Origin: Colletotrichum lupini
Taxonomy: Eukaryota > Ascomycota > Sordariomycetes > Glomerellales > Glomerellaceae
Assembly (NCBI RefSeq): GCF_023278565.1
Contig: NC_064680.1
Coordinates: 4,935,003 to 4,999,002, forward strand
Length of the DNA: 64,000 nt
Reading direction: 5' to 3'
Both the position numbers and the translations under genes were made by a program. The notes under the pieces were generated by a model. It had not been told where the DNA came from, did not search any database, and saw nothing but the letters and a program-made list of their open reading frames with translations. Shown here piece after piece: positions 37,020-49,543 of this stretch. How positions within the stretch are numbered: position 1 is the stretch's first letter; the number at the start of each line of letters is the position of its first letter.

Positions 37020-37055
37020 ATGGGGGAAGCGACCTGCCCCCTCCTCCCAGTAAGG

Positions 37056-37706
37056 TACTCTGTAAAAAGAAGGGCCAGCAAAGAGGAGTAGTAACATTGA
37101 CAATAAAAGTCCCAGAAATGCTACCAAAGGGGAAGTCACGACACGCGAAAATCCAGGACTACTCGACTCCCGGCAAAGGACTTCGCGCGCGAGCAATTCG
37201 AAACCAAGATGAGCGATCGCCCTCCCATAGCCTAGTGACATCTCCACGGAATGCATCGCTTTGCTCTTTAGCATCAACTCGCGTCGCTTTGAAAGGCAGG
37301 AGCTCGCCAGTCAGCAAGCAGTCTGTCGCGCCGTATATAATTTGCTGCTCTTGCTTGCGAGCACACCTCAAGGTCTACAGGAGACCGTTATGGCATCACC
37401 ATTTGTCTGTCAATGAATTGCACGAAATGTCAATAGATCAGGGGTCTCCCGCAGCATTGTTTACTATGATATTGAAAACCAAATTTCAGTCGCTTCTTCC
37501 CAAGTCCCTACGCCCCCATAAAATACAATGGTTATCCACCCAACGATCCACTTTCAGCGTGGTACTTTACGGATAGATCCATTACACTTGGCGTAACGAT
37601 CTACCAGTCCCAGCCGTCGAAGACATCTTTACAATGCCGTACGGATACATGCACTGCGAGTGAGATTAGCTCAGTATTTCCAGCTTTGCATTATTCAAAA
37701 CCAACC
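37056..37706. other. Island 2, left part, no gene supported
   Basis: GC-balanced sequence. A 159-codon plus-strand frame (37097-37576) and an overlapping minus frame exist, but neither shows domains, introns or a signal sequence, and the codon pattern is unconvincing. They may be pieces of a degraded gene. Confidence 0.4.
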
Positions 37707-37859
37707 TCAAGCCTTCTTTGCCGCCCGGGCACGCGCCATGCGTGCAACTCTCGCTGCTTTGAGCTTCTCCCTCTTCTCCTTGTTGGCGACTCTCACGGCA
37801 CGCGCGTGGGCGGCTCGAGCTTGCTTTGCCTGCTGAAGATCGGTTGCGGTACCAGACAT
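37707..37859 (-). CDS. Small basic Ala/Arg/Lys-rich protein (50 aa), hypothetical
   Basis: The ATG at 37859 (context CACTATGTC) is chosen over an upstream in-frame ATG at 38033, whose extension looks like untranslated leader. The product starts MSGTATDLQQAKQARAAHAR and is then almost entirely Ala, Arg, Lys and Val in a helix-compatible pattern, ending in KKA. Predicted pI is very high, suggesting nucleic-acid or ribosome association, but no family is recognised. It lies alone in a 1.1-kb GC-normal island between degraded transposons and may be a displaced fragment. Confidence 0.5.
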   Translation of the reverse strand: MSGTATDLQQAKQARAAHARAVRVANKEKREKLKAARVARMARARAAKKA

Positions 37860-37927
37860 AGTGGCGAATGTTGTGTTACGATGATGAATGAGAGTTTTTT
37901 GTTGAGTAGGTGTAGAGAGGAGAAACG

Positions 37928-37959
37928 CTTGACGCGCCGTGACGCCTCGACGCGTCAAG
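37928..37959. promoter_or_regulatory. Inverted repeat upstream of the small basic ORF
   Basis: CTTGACGCG (37928-37936) and CGCGTCAAG (37951-37959) form perfect 9-bp arms around 14 nt, ~70 bp upstream of the ATG. The right arm includes ACGCGT, the core of the MluI cell-cycle box known from fungi. A dimeric binding site is plausible but unproven. Confidence 0.4.
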
Positions 37960-38159
37960 TTGAGTAGCCCCGGCTCACGGACCCTCCTCAGCCCTTGCTG
38001 ACTCGGCCTTAGCCGGAGTTTGGACCGCGCCACACCTCTACCGCCACACTTGCCGGCTATCTTCTATGATACCGTAGAAACTCACGCCGTTCGAACTTGC
38101 GTTAGCCCGTGCTAACCCTGCTAGTGTTCCGTACTTAGCCCTTTCGGGAGGTCAATTTT

Positions 38160-38696
38160 CGTAATTATTCAGTAGTACTATACCTAATATAAAAGGTAAT
38201 AAAGGGTTATTTATTTATTTTCTACTCCTTCTTAATTACTTATTTACTACTACTTACTACTTACTACTTATTACTACTTATTAACCGTACTTCTACTTAC
38301 TTTTATTACTTTTATTTTTTTTATAAATTATATTACTAAGTCTATTACTAATTATATTATTAATTACATTTTTATTATAAACTTTATAATACTTTTATAA
38401 CGGGCTCTTATTAAAGAGAGTTCGAATATTATAAAAGAGCTAGAGCTAATTATATTATTAGTAACCAAGTATTACGGGCTAGCTTTTATTCTTATTAAAA
38501 ACTAAAAATATATATTATAAAATAGCTTAGTTAAGCGCTATTATTATTACTATACTTATTAAATTAAAATCGACTTTTTAATATTTATAAAATATTATTA
38601 CGTAAAGAAACTTAATAGAGAAGTAATTAACTTATTAAAGCTATACTAAAATAAGACCGAGCTCTTAAAATTTTATAAATATTTTATATATTAAAG
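38160..38696. other. AT-rich RIP-degraded sequence
   Basis: Composition drops abruptly at ~38160. TACTACT-type short repeats lie at 38248-38285. No coding frame. The 45-bp block just inside the island (38085-38130, ACGCCGTTCGAACTTGCGTT) recurs inverted at ~49390-49435. Confidence 0.5.
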
Positions 38697-41600
38697 GGAA
38701 TTAATAGGGACGCATAACGAATTAATACGGACGTATAGCTCTTAGGGACGTATAATATTCTCCATTTCTAATTAGTTTAAAAAAATAATACTTTTTTATA
38801 AAAGTAATAAGGGTAATTATACTAATATAACTATTCTTACTATCCTCTTTAACCTAAGCTCTAGTTTAAGATTTTTAAAAATAAGAATATTATTATAACC
38901 CCCGTACTCGTTTAGAACTATTATAATACTTATTTAAGATTTGGGAGTATCTATTGATACTATATATTAATACTGTATAATCGATATTAAGAACCGCCCG
39001 AGCAACTAGCAAAGGCAGAATAAAAAAAAAAAAAATCTTAAATAAGTTAATAATTTAAGTTTTTATAAACTTTAAATAAATAAGGCTTTTTCGTATTATA
39101 TACTTAAAATATATAAGAAGTAAATTATAATAACGTCTACTTAATTACCTCTTTTAACGTAGTTATAATAATTTATTATTATTATAAACTACTTCTTACT
39201 AGCTCCGTTTTTTTTAAATACTAGGCTATATTAGCTATTTATTTATATAATTCCCTATTATCCTCCCCCTATTAAGAATACTAAACTAGCTCTTTATTTA
39301 TTACTAAAATAAGCTCGATATTTAGCTTTAACTTAGCTAATTTTTTTTTTTATAAGCCTAGCTAGCGTTAACTTATTCTTATTTTTAAATAAGTAGCCTC
39401 GCTTTTTATTACTAATACCTTAGCTATTATAAGTAGTACGGGCTTAATTAGTCAACTAGCCTTTTTTAAATAAGGCTAGTTATAATAAAATAGGCTATAT
39501 TATATTCTTTAGCTTATTATAAAAAGATATAGTAATTTTAGGGTTAAGGATTTAGTAATATAAATTTAAAAAAGACGTTTTTTAAAAGTATTACTAAGGG
39601 TATACTTCTTATTTATTAAAAGTAGCTAAATTTAATATTTAAAATAGATCTTATAATAATATAAAATACCTAGCTTAATTAAAATAATATAATTTAAATT
39701 ATAAAATCTAAGGGGGTTTAAAAATAGCTTTTTACTAAATAGTATTATCTTTTTTATAAGCCGGCCTTATATTTTAATTAAAATAAGATATTTTAAAAAA
39801 AGTATTATTTAAAGTTTACTTAAGTATTTAAAGCGAGTACTTATATACTCCTAGCTTATAAATACCTCGTTTTTTATATAAGCTTAGTAAAAACGTAGCT
39901 CTTAATTACTAATTATATCCTATATAACGTTAATAAGCCGATATAAGTAATTAAGACTATTTAAAAAATAACCCTTAATATTATTATTACTTAACTTAGT
40001 ACTAAAAGTAACGCAAGTACTAAGGTTCTAATATTTTTAAATAAAATAACGGGATTATTATATTCTCAAAAATAGGTATATTATATAGAAGTACTAAAGG
40101 ATTAGGTATTAATTATTACACTCTTTATAAAGCTTAGTTTAGGCTTTTTTAAAAGTATACTTAGTCTTAGTAAAAATAATAAGTTTTTATATTATAAAAA
40201 CCCTATAATATATATATAAAAGGGGCTTATTAATAAGCGTATTAATATAGGCCTTATTTTTATTACTTAACGTAACTATTACTTATATTAATAACTAATA
40301 TCCCTCGTTATTAAACTTATTATTATTATTATTATTATAATTACGGTCCTTAACTTATTTTTACTTAGCCCTAAGTATAATATTAGAGTTAATATAATAA
40401 ATATAAAATTATTACTAAACGTCTAGGAACTACTTATTTAGTATAGTTTTTATTTATTTATTATAGTTTATAATAATAATAGTAAGATAACGGACTAAGT
40501 ATTAGTTTATAAGTTAGTAAATACTTATTAAAAAAAACCGGAAACCCTTTAGTTTCTTATTATTAATAAGGCTAAACTTAGCGTTATAAATAGATCTAAG
40601 GTAAGTTTATTTAATAGCTTAGAAAAGAGGGAGCTTAAAGCGATTAGTATTATAAATATTATTAAAACTAATTACTTTAGGGAATCGTTTTTATATTTAA
40701 AAATAATAAAGAAAGGTTTAAATAAGGTTAATAAGGTAGTTTAGCTCGTTATTTACTTATTTTATTATATATAGGATATCTCGTTTATTAAATAGTTTAA
40801 TTAACGCTATAGTTAGCGAGTATTTAGCTAGTTTTTTTTAATTTATACGAGCCCTAGCGTTATAAATATTTCGCTAAGTAAATAAGGACTTTAGGAACTA
40901 CTTTTAGATAATAATACGTACGTTACGTACTTAAATCCTAACCTGTTAGCTTATAATTTTAATAATATTTTTAACTAGTTAAGTAAGCTTATAATAAAAA
41001 GGGTATATAAATACTTTAAAGCTAGGCCTATAATTATATTAGCTATATTAGGGATTTTTATATTATTATAATAACTACTATCCCTCGACCTTAGCCTTAA
41101 TAATTAACTTCTATTTATAATTATATTTTTAGGATTTTTATTATTTTAAACTTATATTACGGCTAGGCTTAGGATATTTATATTAGTCGTATTAAAATAT
41201 ATACTAAATTATTTTCCTATTTTACTTATACTTATAATATTTTATAATACTAAAGCTATTAGTTTTAATAAAAGTATTAACTTAATTAAAAAGAGTATTT
41301 ACTATTAGCTTTAGGCCGCTAAGAATTAATAAGTTTAGGGTTTTATTTAAGGGAGGGGAGGAGGATTTATTATTTTAAGTATAATAAGAAGCTACGGTTT
41401 AAAAAAACGATAAACTTAAAAAAGGGTTTTATTATAAAAATAAATAGGGTAATAAGTTCGTTTAAAAACCCCACGTTTCTTATTATAAACGGCTTTATTT
41501 ATATTATTAAATAAGGCTAGTTATTAACTTTTTATTAGTCTTAATAACTCGTATAATAAGCTAAAGAATATTATTAAACTATTTTATAATAAGCTAAGTA

Positions 41601-42365
41601 GGTTATTAAAATTTATTAAAAAACAGAGGGACTAGGCTTTAGTAATATTTAGGGGAGGGTAGTATACTAAGTAGTTTATATCCCCCTTAAAAAATAGTAT
41701 ATAAAGTAGAATATAAACTATTTAAACTTTTTATTAAAAGGGGGAGGACTGTGCACTAATAAGAATTAAAAAATATTAAAAAGTTAAAAAGTATCAGTTT
41801 TATTAAGGAATTTCTAATTAAAATAGAGGTTTAGTTCTATTTTAATATATCGGTACGGATAATAAGATAGTAATCGCGTTTTTTATAATAGCTTAGGTAA
41901 AATATTATTTATTAAGTTATTATATATATAGGAATTATTAATTTTATAAAACTAGCTAACGTTAATATAGTTTTTATTTAAAATAAAAAATAATAATATA
42001 TCGTTATTAATAGAGCGTTAGCGTTTTATAAAATAGCTTTAATTATTTAAGTTATTAAATTAAGCTTAGTAACGTAGGCTCGGTATATAAGTTATTAAAA
42101 AAGCTATTTTATATTATATAAACTAATATAATCTTAAGGAAAAGAGGATATAAGATATGTTAAGTTAATAATAGCTTCGTAATAAAGCTCTTTTAAAATA
42201 TAATTATATAAAAGAGATTATAAAAAGGGATAGGTATTTTAAGATAAAGTAATAGAATCTAAGTATATTAATAATAAATTTTTAAACTAATTAAAAATAG
42301 AGAATATTATATATCCCTAAGAGCTATGCGTCCGTATTAATTTATTATACGTCCCTATTAATTCC
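38697..42365. mobile_element. Mutator-like DNA transposon candidate with ~85-bp inverted repeats
   Basis: Terminal inverted repeats of about 85 bp (38697-38782 and 42284-42365) start GGAATTAATAGGGACG and share CTCTTAGGGA inside, differing mainly by transitions. The flanks TATATTAAAG and TATATGAAAAAG could be an altered 9-10 bp target duplication. Length (3.67 kb, ~3.57 kb without the nested B fragment), long inverted repeats and duplication size fit fungal MULE/Hop-type elements, but the transposase could not be read through the RIP damage. Other TIR superfamilies remain possible. Confidence 0.55.
38943..39036 (+). mobile_element. 5'-truncated family B element
   Basis: The last ~95 bp of B, ending in GCAGAATAAAA and a long A-run. 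Unusually, its flanks are inverted, not direct, copies: CTTATTTAAGATTT (38929-38942) and AAATCTTAAATAAG (39033-39046). Confidence 0.7.
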
Positions 42366-42908
42366 TATATGAAAAAGCTATAAATTAATTTCAAGTTTTT
42401 TAAAGTACGATTATTACTTAGTATTTAAACTACGATTTTCTTATTAATCGATCTTCTAACTATACTTATTATTTATAATAACCTAAGCTTAAAATAGCTC
42501 TTTATATTTCCTTTTATTAATAATATAATAAAAAGAAGCTTATTATTATTAATTAGTTTAAAAAGAATACTAAATAGATTTCTATTTAAAGAAATCTAAA
42601 AACTAAATAAATAAATATATTTATATATATATATCAGTTAGTTCTATAGTTTTTGGAATTATATAAAGATTACTTAACGTTAACTTACTAAGTAAGTATT
42701 AAGACTACTTATAAAATATTATAAAGTTATTAATAACTTTTATTTATTTATTCAATAAGTTAATTAAATAGGCCTAGCTAAGGTAAAGCGATTAAACCTT
42801 AGAGATTTACTTAGAAATCTAACTTATTAATTTCTTCACTCGTAAATTCTTAACCTTGAGAAGACCTTAGTCCTATTTAAGTACTTTAATAACTATTTAT
42901 ATAATAAT
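42366..42908. other. AT-rich RIP-degraded sequence
   Basis: No frame or repeat family recognised between the MULE candidate and the next B element. Confidence 0.5.
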
Positions 42909-43320
42909 CTCTTTAGGGTCTAGTCCGCCTTATTAGGGACTATCTTTACCTTTATAAGCAAGCTAGTTTATTAAGGTTAATATTAAGTATTTATATTACG
43001 TACTTTAATAAACCTTTATAACTAACTATAACTAGCTATAGCTATTACTAAATACTAACGATCCCGCTATAATATATTAATTACTCTTTAAATAGCTAAA
43101 ACCTACTTCCTATTTTCTAACTTATTTAATAACTCTAAAATATTCTTTTTAATCTTTTTAAATTTCTTATTCTACTATTATAATATTAAAGTATTAATTA
43201 TATTTTATAATTAATTAAATATTTTATTAAGACTATATTATATTAATTAAATATTAATAAGGATAATAATTATATTAATATACGTATTTTGGATTTTTAA
43301 ATTAATAATATTTAATCTAT

Positions 43321-43486
43321 TTGTTTTTTATTTCTGCCTTTACTAACTACTCGGGCGATTCTCAATATTAATTATACGGTATTAATATATAGTATTAATA
43401 GATACTCCTCCCATTTCGATAAACTATTTTTTTTTAGATTTTCTACCTGTTTAACTTTCCCTCTTACAACGTTCATAACTACAGAA
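43321..43486 (-). mobile_element. 5'-truncated family B element (166 bp)
   Basis: 3'-anchored B fragment with perfect 13-bp duplications ATATTTAATCTAT at 43308-43320 and 43487-43499. It sits inside another B element. Confidence 0.85.
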
Positions 43487-43612
43487 ATATTTAATCTATA
43501 TTTTTTAAAATAACCTTATTATAGTTCGGGGTCCTTTAGTATAATACTTATAAGATCGAACTTCTAGCCCTTAAGATATTCTTATAAATCGATAAGTTAA
43601 TATTTTAGTATT

Positions 43613-43924
<312 letters not shown>

Positions 43925-44014
43925 GTAATGGTATAATAATAATAAATAGCGAGGGAAGTAGCGTTTCTTAATTTTAATAATAAAAACGAGGTAGCGAATA
44001 TATATATATAAATA

Positions 44015-46303
44015 TAGTGGTTTCTTTTTAGCTTTATAAGTACAAAAAATCGACCTTAACGGGATTACGCTTTTAAGGGAAATTATATAATATAGTATAT
44101 CCCCCCGACGGAGTAATCCGCCGGGGCCGTACTATATATTACGTATTAAAGAAAACTAGGTATATTACGCTTTATACCTAACTACTAATTAAAATAGTAG
44201 TTAACTAACTCGACCGTTATCTTTTTTTTATTAATAGCTCCTAACCTTCCCCCGCTCATTTAAAGGGCGAGCTATACTTATTTTAACATATATAAGACTT
44301 CTTAATACTAGCCTATATAAATAACTAGATCCCGTATTATATACTCCTTCTTGTTAAGAGTTAAGGGGCCCTTTATATATTCCCTTACGTTTATAATATA
44401 GCCCATATTAGAGGGACTTTTAGTTTTATAAAATATAATTTCTAAGTTAATATTAATATATTAAATTTTAACGTCCGTACTAGCCTAGCTATTTATAGTA
44501 TTCGTATTACTACTTAGCTAAATTCCGTATTACTAAAAAGTACTTTACTAATTTTTAAATATACTTATGTTAATTACGATAGTTATAATATTAAACTAGC
44601 TAAAGAGGGCGCTTAGCTTAAAAAGGGTAGACTTATTAACGGGTATTTTAAAGTTCTTATCGAGGTAGTATTTTAACTAACTAACCTCTTAACTAGTTAT
44701 CTAACTAGCTATTTAGGTAGTAGTTTATATATTAATAAGTTTATTTAATAAATTTGTTTAGTAAATTTGTTTAGTTTAAATAGAGAGTAGCTTTAAGTAA
44801 TATTAGAAGCGATAAAGATAAAAAAAATCTTTATAAGCTCTAATATAAAGAGTAATAAATATTAGCTTATTTAGCCCTTTTTTTAAAAACCTCTATATTA
44901 TTATTAAAGTTTAGAACCTTTATAATTAAGGAAGGCCGCTTTTAATTATTATAGCTAATTATTTCAACTAACTATTATAGCCGACCTTTATTATTAACTT
45001 TTTTAACCGGCGCTACTACTAAAAAGGGTAGCTTACTTATCCTAAATTATATAGTAGTTTTTATATTAAAAGTATTATATTACGTTAAGCGCGTACTTAG
45101 GGTATATTACGCGTATTATATAATTAAAAAGTATACTATATCATATAATTTCCTTTAAAAGCGTAATTCTATTAAGGTCGATCTTTTATACCTATAAAGC
45201 TAAAAAAAAACCACTATATAATATAGTATACTTTTTAATTATATAATATATATAATATATCCTAAGTACGCACTTAACGTAATATAATAATTTTAATATA
45301 AAAACCGCTATTTAATTTAGGATAGGTAAGTTACCTTATAGTAGCGCTAGTTAAAAAGCTTAATAATAGAGGTCGGCTATAATAATTAGCTATAATAATC
45401 GGCTATAATAGTTAAAAATAGCCCTTAATTATAAAAGTTCTAAACTTTAATAATAATATAGAGGTTTTTTAAAAAAGGGCTAAATAGGCTAATATTTATT
45501 ACTCTTTATACTAGAGCTCGTAAAGATTCTTTTTATCCTTATCGTTTCTAATATTACCTAAAGCTACTCTCTATTTAAATTAAATAAGTTTACTAAATAA
45601 AGTTACTAAATAAATTTACTAAATAAATTTACTAAATAAATTTACTAAATAAACTTATTAATATATAAACTATTACTTAAATAGCTAGTTAAATAACTAG
45701 TTAAGAAGTTAGCTAGTTAAAATACTACCTTAATAAGAACTTAAAAATACCCGTTAATAAGTTTACTTTTTTTAAACTAAGTACCCTTAGTTAGCTTAAC
45801 GCTATAGCTATTATAACTAACATAAGTACGCCCGAGGATTAATAAAGTACTTTTTAATAGTACGGAATTTAGCTAGGTAATAATATAAATATTATAAATA
45901 GCCGGGCTAGTACGGACGTTAAGATTTAATATATTAACGCTAACCTAGTTATAATAACTATATTAAATAGGCTAGAGGTATATAAAATTAGGGTAATAAG
46001 CCGGCGCCTTAAATAGCTCTTATAGGACCCCCTAGGTAATAATAATACTTATATAAAAAGATAAATTATATTAGACCTAGTTACTTACGTAGGCTAGTAT
46101 TAGGAGGTTTTATATATATTAGAGTAGGTAAAGCTCGCCCTATAAGCGGCTAGAAGCGGTAGAAAATTAGGAGTTAATAAAAAAGAGATAATAGTTAAGT
46201 CGGTTAACTATTTTAATTAGTAGTTAGGTATAGAGCGCATTATACCCAGTTTGCCCTAATACGTAATATATAATACGGCCCCGGCGGATTGCTCTATCGG
46301 GGG
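44015..46303 (+). mobile_element. Family A copy 12, split by inverted A copy 13
   Basis: A blocks 44015-44100 and ~45218-46303, ending in CGGGGG. The target is an AT-dinucleotide stretch of B, so the duplication boundary is ambiguous. Confidence 0.78.
44101..45217 (-). mobile_element. Family A copy 13, full length
   Basis: It begins on + with C6 then GACGGAGTAATCCGCC, and ends with an A-run plus CCACTAT. Duplication ATAATATAGTATA at 44087-44099 and 45218-45230. Confidence 0.85.
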
Positions 46304-46681
46304 AATATATATATATATATATATATAAGTAAAGTTAAAAGTATTAAAGTAAACGTGCTTATAAAGATTAGCACTAGCTATTCTTAATAATAGTAATAAT
46401 AGTATTTCTAATACTACTATTATAAGCTACTATTACCTAGAGGGCTATAAACTTAGCTAAGTAAACGGCTTATAAGATAGTAGTATTGCGCTTAATATTA
46501 TTATTAATTTATAATTATAAACTTTATAAAAGGGAAAGTTTAAAAAAATAGAAGAATATTTAAAAAAAAATAGTTTAATAAAATGATAAGAGTATTTGCT
46601 AATATTATATATTAATACTATATAACTAATATTGAGAATTGCCCGAGTAGCTAGTAAAGGTAGAAATAAAAAAACAAATAT

Positions 46682-48083
46682 AATACCATTAGAGCTAAGA
46701 TTATAGTAAGTAAAAGTAATTATAATAATTAAAATAAGTAATAAGCTATACTTATATTCTATATGTTTATTAATAATATATAGCAGATTAAACTAAAAAT
46801 TATTTTCTATAATAAGCTTTAAAAAAACAAGGTTAATTATAGAAAGAAAAGGCTAATTATATACTAAAAAAGTAATAATTAAGTTTAATAAGACTACTTA
46901 TAATCATAAGTACTTATTTAAATAATAAATTAAAGTGAAATTAATACTATTAACTAAGGGCAATAAGTACTTTTTAGTAATAAATGTTACTATTTCTTAT
47001 AAAATAGATTTTATCTTTATATAATTACGTTGATATAATATTATGCCCTACTTTATTTTATTAAGGACTATTTCTCTTCTCTAACTTTTTAATACCGTAA
47101 TTAATAAGCCCTTTGAATAGTAGCTTTTAAAAATACTTAATGCTTACATACTTAATAAAAACAAGTAATTAGTTAGTAAAAGGAGCTTAAGTAAGAGATT
47201 AACATAAAAAGGATAATAATTACCTAAATAGTCGTTATAATAGTTACATAATTAATTAATAAGAAGGGCTTAATAATTAGCTAGGCCTTTTTATAATACG
47301 GAATATTTATTTAGCCTAATAGTAATTAAGTTAATAAAGTCTAAATTAAAAATATATTAACTAAGGCTATTAATTATACTAAGTAAGAATTATATAATAT
47401 AAAAACCTATATTAAGTATGAGACGCTATAAGAGGAAATTCTAAACTATACTATTTAAAATAATAAGTTAGAGTATATTTTTATAATAGAAGACGTCCGT
47501 AATAATATTAATAAGTAGTATATTAACTTAATTATTTAATTTACCAAGTGATTAGGCTATAAGAAGTTAGGGTAAGGCTAGAAGCTAAGGGCTATTTATA
47601 TAGTTTTTAATTAGCCTTTTTATTTATTTTTATTAATTAATTTAATATAAAAAGCTTAAATTCTTAAGTTTATTAAAATAAATATTAAATTCAACTAATT
47701 ATAAGTCTAGTCTCGGTAATAAGCTCTCATTAAACCGATTACTTAAGATATTAGTTTATACTAAAATTTTACAAAAGTAACTTTGTTTACCTTGTTATTC
47801 GCCTTATTATCAATATTACGTAAGCAAACTATATACTATATTAATCTACAATTTTTATAGATTATTATAGGTATTAATTATATAAGTAATACTACTTATA
47901 TGAGCTTACGTAAGCAATGAAAAATACTAGAAAGTAACTAAATAAACTAGAATTCTCTTAAGACGGAATTACGTACTATAATTACGCATTTACTTATATA
48001 TACGCTTATTAATTATATTATAATCAATAAGCTATAGAATATTCTAATAGGAGGTTTTCATACCTATATATAGGCGTATATTT
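46682..48083. other. AT-rich RIP-degraded sequence, unknown origin
   Basis: 1.4 kb without open frames. Purine-rich AAAATTA patterns and a few long A-rich plus-strand stretches suggest a former coding element, but no motif was identified. Confidence 0.45.
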
Positions 48084-49126
48084 CCCTTTGGGGTCCGGTC
48101 CGCCTTATTAAGGGCTATATTTACCCCTATAGGCAAGCTAGCTTATTAGGGTTAATATCGAGTTTTTATTACGTACTTAATAAAACTTTATAACTAACTA
48201 TAGCTAGCCGTAGCTATTACTAACTATTAATACTAACTAAACTTAAGATATTAATAACTCTGCTATTATAATATATTTATTACCTTTTTAATAACTAAAT
48301 ATTACCTCTTATTTTCTTTTTTTCTTTTATTTAATAATAACCTCTCCTTAATATTTTTATTTAATATACTTACTTACGCTCTTTTTACGCTCTTAATTAT
48401 ATTATTAAGTCTAGGCTTATTTATACTTTATTATATTAAAAAAGTACTAATAAAAGTAATACTTATTATAATATATTATTCTATTTTTTATAAGTTAATA
48501 TTACTAACATAGTATTTATTAAAGTAATCTTTTTATAGCTTGGGGTCGTTTAGTATAATATTTATAAGATCGAACTTTTAGTTATTAAAGAAGCCCTAAG
48601 GGTCGACGAGTTATTAACGTCTTAGTTTTTTAATAAAGTATATTTAAAATAAATAGTCAAATAGTAATAGTAATAATAAGAGTATAATAGTAATAATATA
48701 ATAATAATAAATAGTAAGGGAAGCGTTTTTTAACTTTAATAAAAGAAACGAGGTAATAAATGTATATATATATATATCAGTAAAATTAAAAGTACTAGGG
48801 TAAATATCGTACTTATAAAGGTCGATATTATTTAATAACGGTAACGAGGGTATTTTTAATACTACTATTATAAGTTACTATTACCTAGCGGGCCGTAAAC
48901 TTAGTTAAATAGGCGGCTTATAAAAGAGTAATATTAGGTACTTAATATTACTATTAATAATCTATAGTTATAAACTTTATAAAAGAGAAAGTTAAAAAGT
49001 TAGAAAATCTAAAAAAAATAGTTTATCGAAATAGTAAGAGTATTTAATAATACTATATATTAATATTATATAATCGATATTAAGAACTACCCGAGTAGCT
49101 AGTAAAGGTAGAATATAAAAATAAAT
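48084..49126 (+). mobile_element. Family B element, full length and uninterrupted
   Basis: A clean single copy (1,043 bp) from CCCTTTGGGGTCCGGTCCGC to the A-rich end TAGAATATAAAAATAA. Duplications ATAGGCGTATATTT (48070-48083) and ATAGGTATATATTT (49127-49140) differ only by CG to TA, the RIP change. Confidence 0.87.
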
Positions 49127-49543
49127 ATAGGTATATATTTACCTACTTAAACCTTTTGTGAAATAAGTAACTTCTTATATAATAATTTAACTATATTACT
49201 CTTTTTAATATAAAAACCTCTTTTATATACACTTATTATGCTTATATTTATATATTCTTATTTTTATATAAATATTTATTTTTTATATTCTTTTATAAGA
49301 ATATTCCGTATTACCTCGTTAAAGCTATACGTACTAAATAAAACTATATAGCGGCCGTATTTACTTAAATTAGGTAGTATTATAGTTTTACTAAACCGCT
49401 AGTATGGTTAGCACGGGCTAACGTAAGTTCGAACGGCGATAGTATCTATAGTAATATAGGAGGAGAAGCGCGGTATAAGTTATATCGACTAGGGATTAAT
49501 ATAGATTTTTATATAGTATAGCTCGGGATCTAGCTCCCTAAAA
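49127..49543. other. AT-rich sequence with repeat shared with island 2 edge
   Basis: Includes 49390-49435, the inverse of 38085-38130 (shared CGTTAGCCCGTGCTAACC-type core). No gene. Confidence 0.5.

Larger units (their letters stand above)
30720..37055 (+). mobile_element. pogo/Fot1-like DNA transposon, RIP-degraded, with three nested insertions
   Basis: The ends are ~60-bp terminal inverted repeats starting CCTTAC(C/T)G(A/G)GAGGAGGGGG, each bordered by a TA dinucleotide (30718-30719 and 37056-37057), as for Tc1/mariner-pogo insertions. Family A copies at 31331-32418, 32503-33699 (with B inside) and 35015-36097 interrupt it; removing them leaves about 2.95 kb. The transposase remnant reads on + across the gaps. 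The left inverted repeat is RIP-mutated while the right one, next to island 2, retains GC. Confidence 0.8.

Noticed and set aside
36969..37576. 159-codon plus frame (37097-37576) and 102-codon minus frame in island 2
   Set aside because: Overlapping on opposite strands, one running into the transposon's inverted repeat. No recognisable features.
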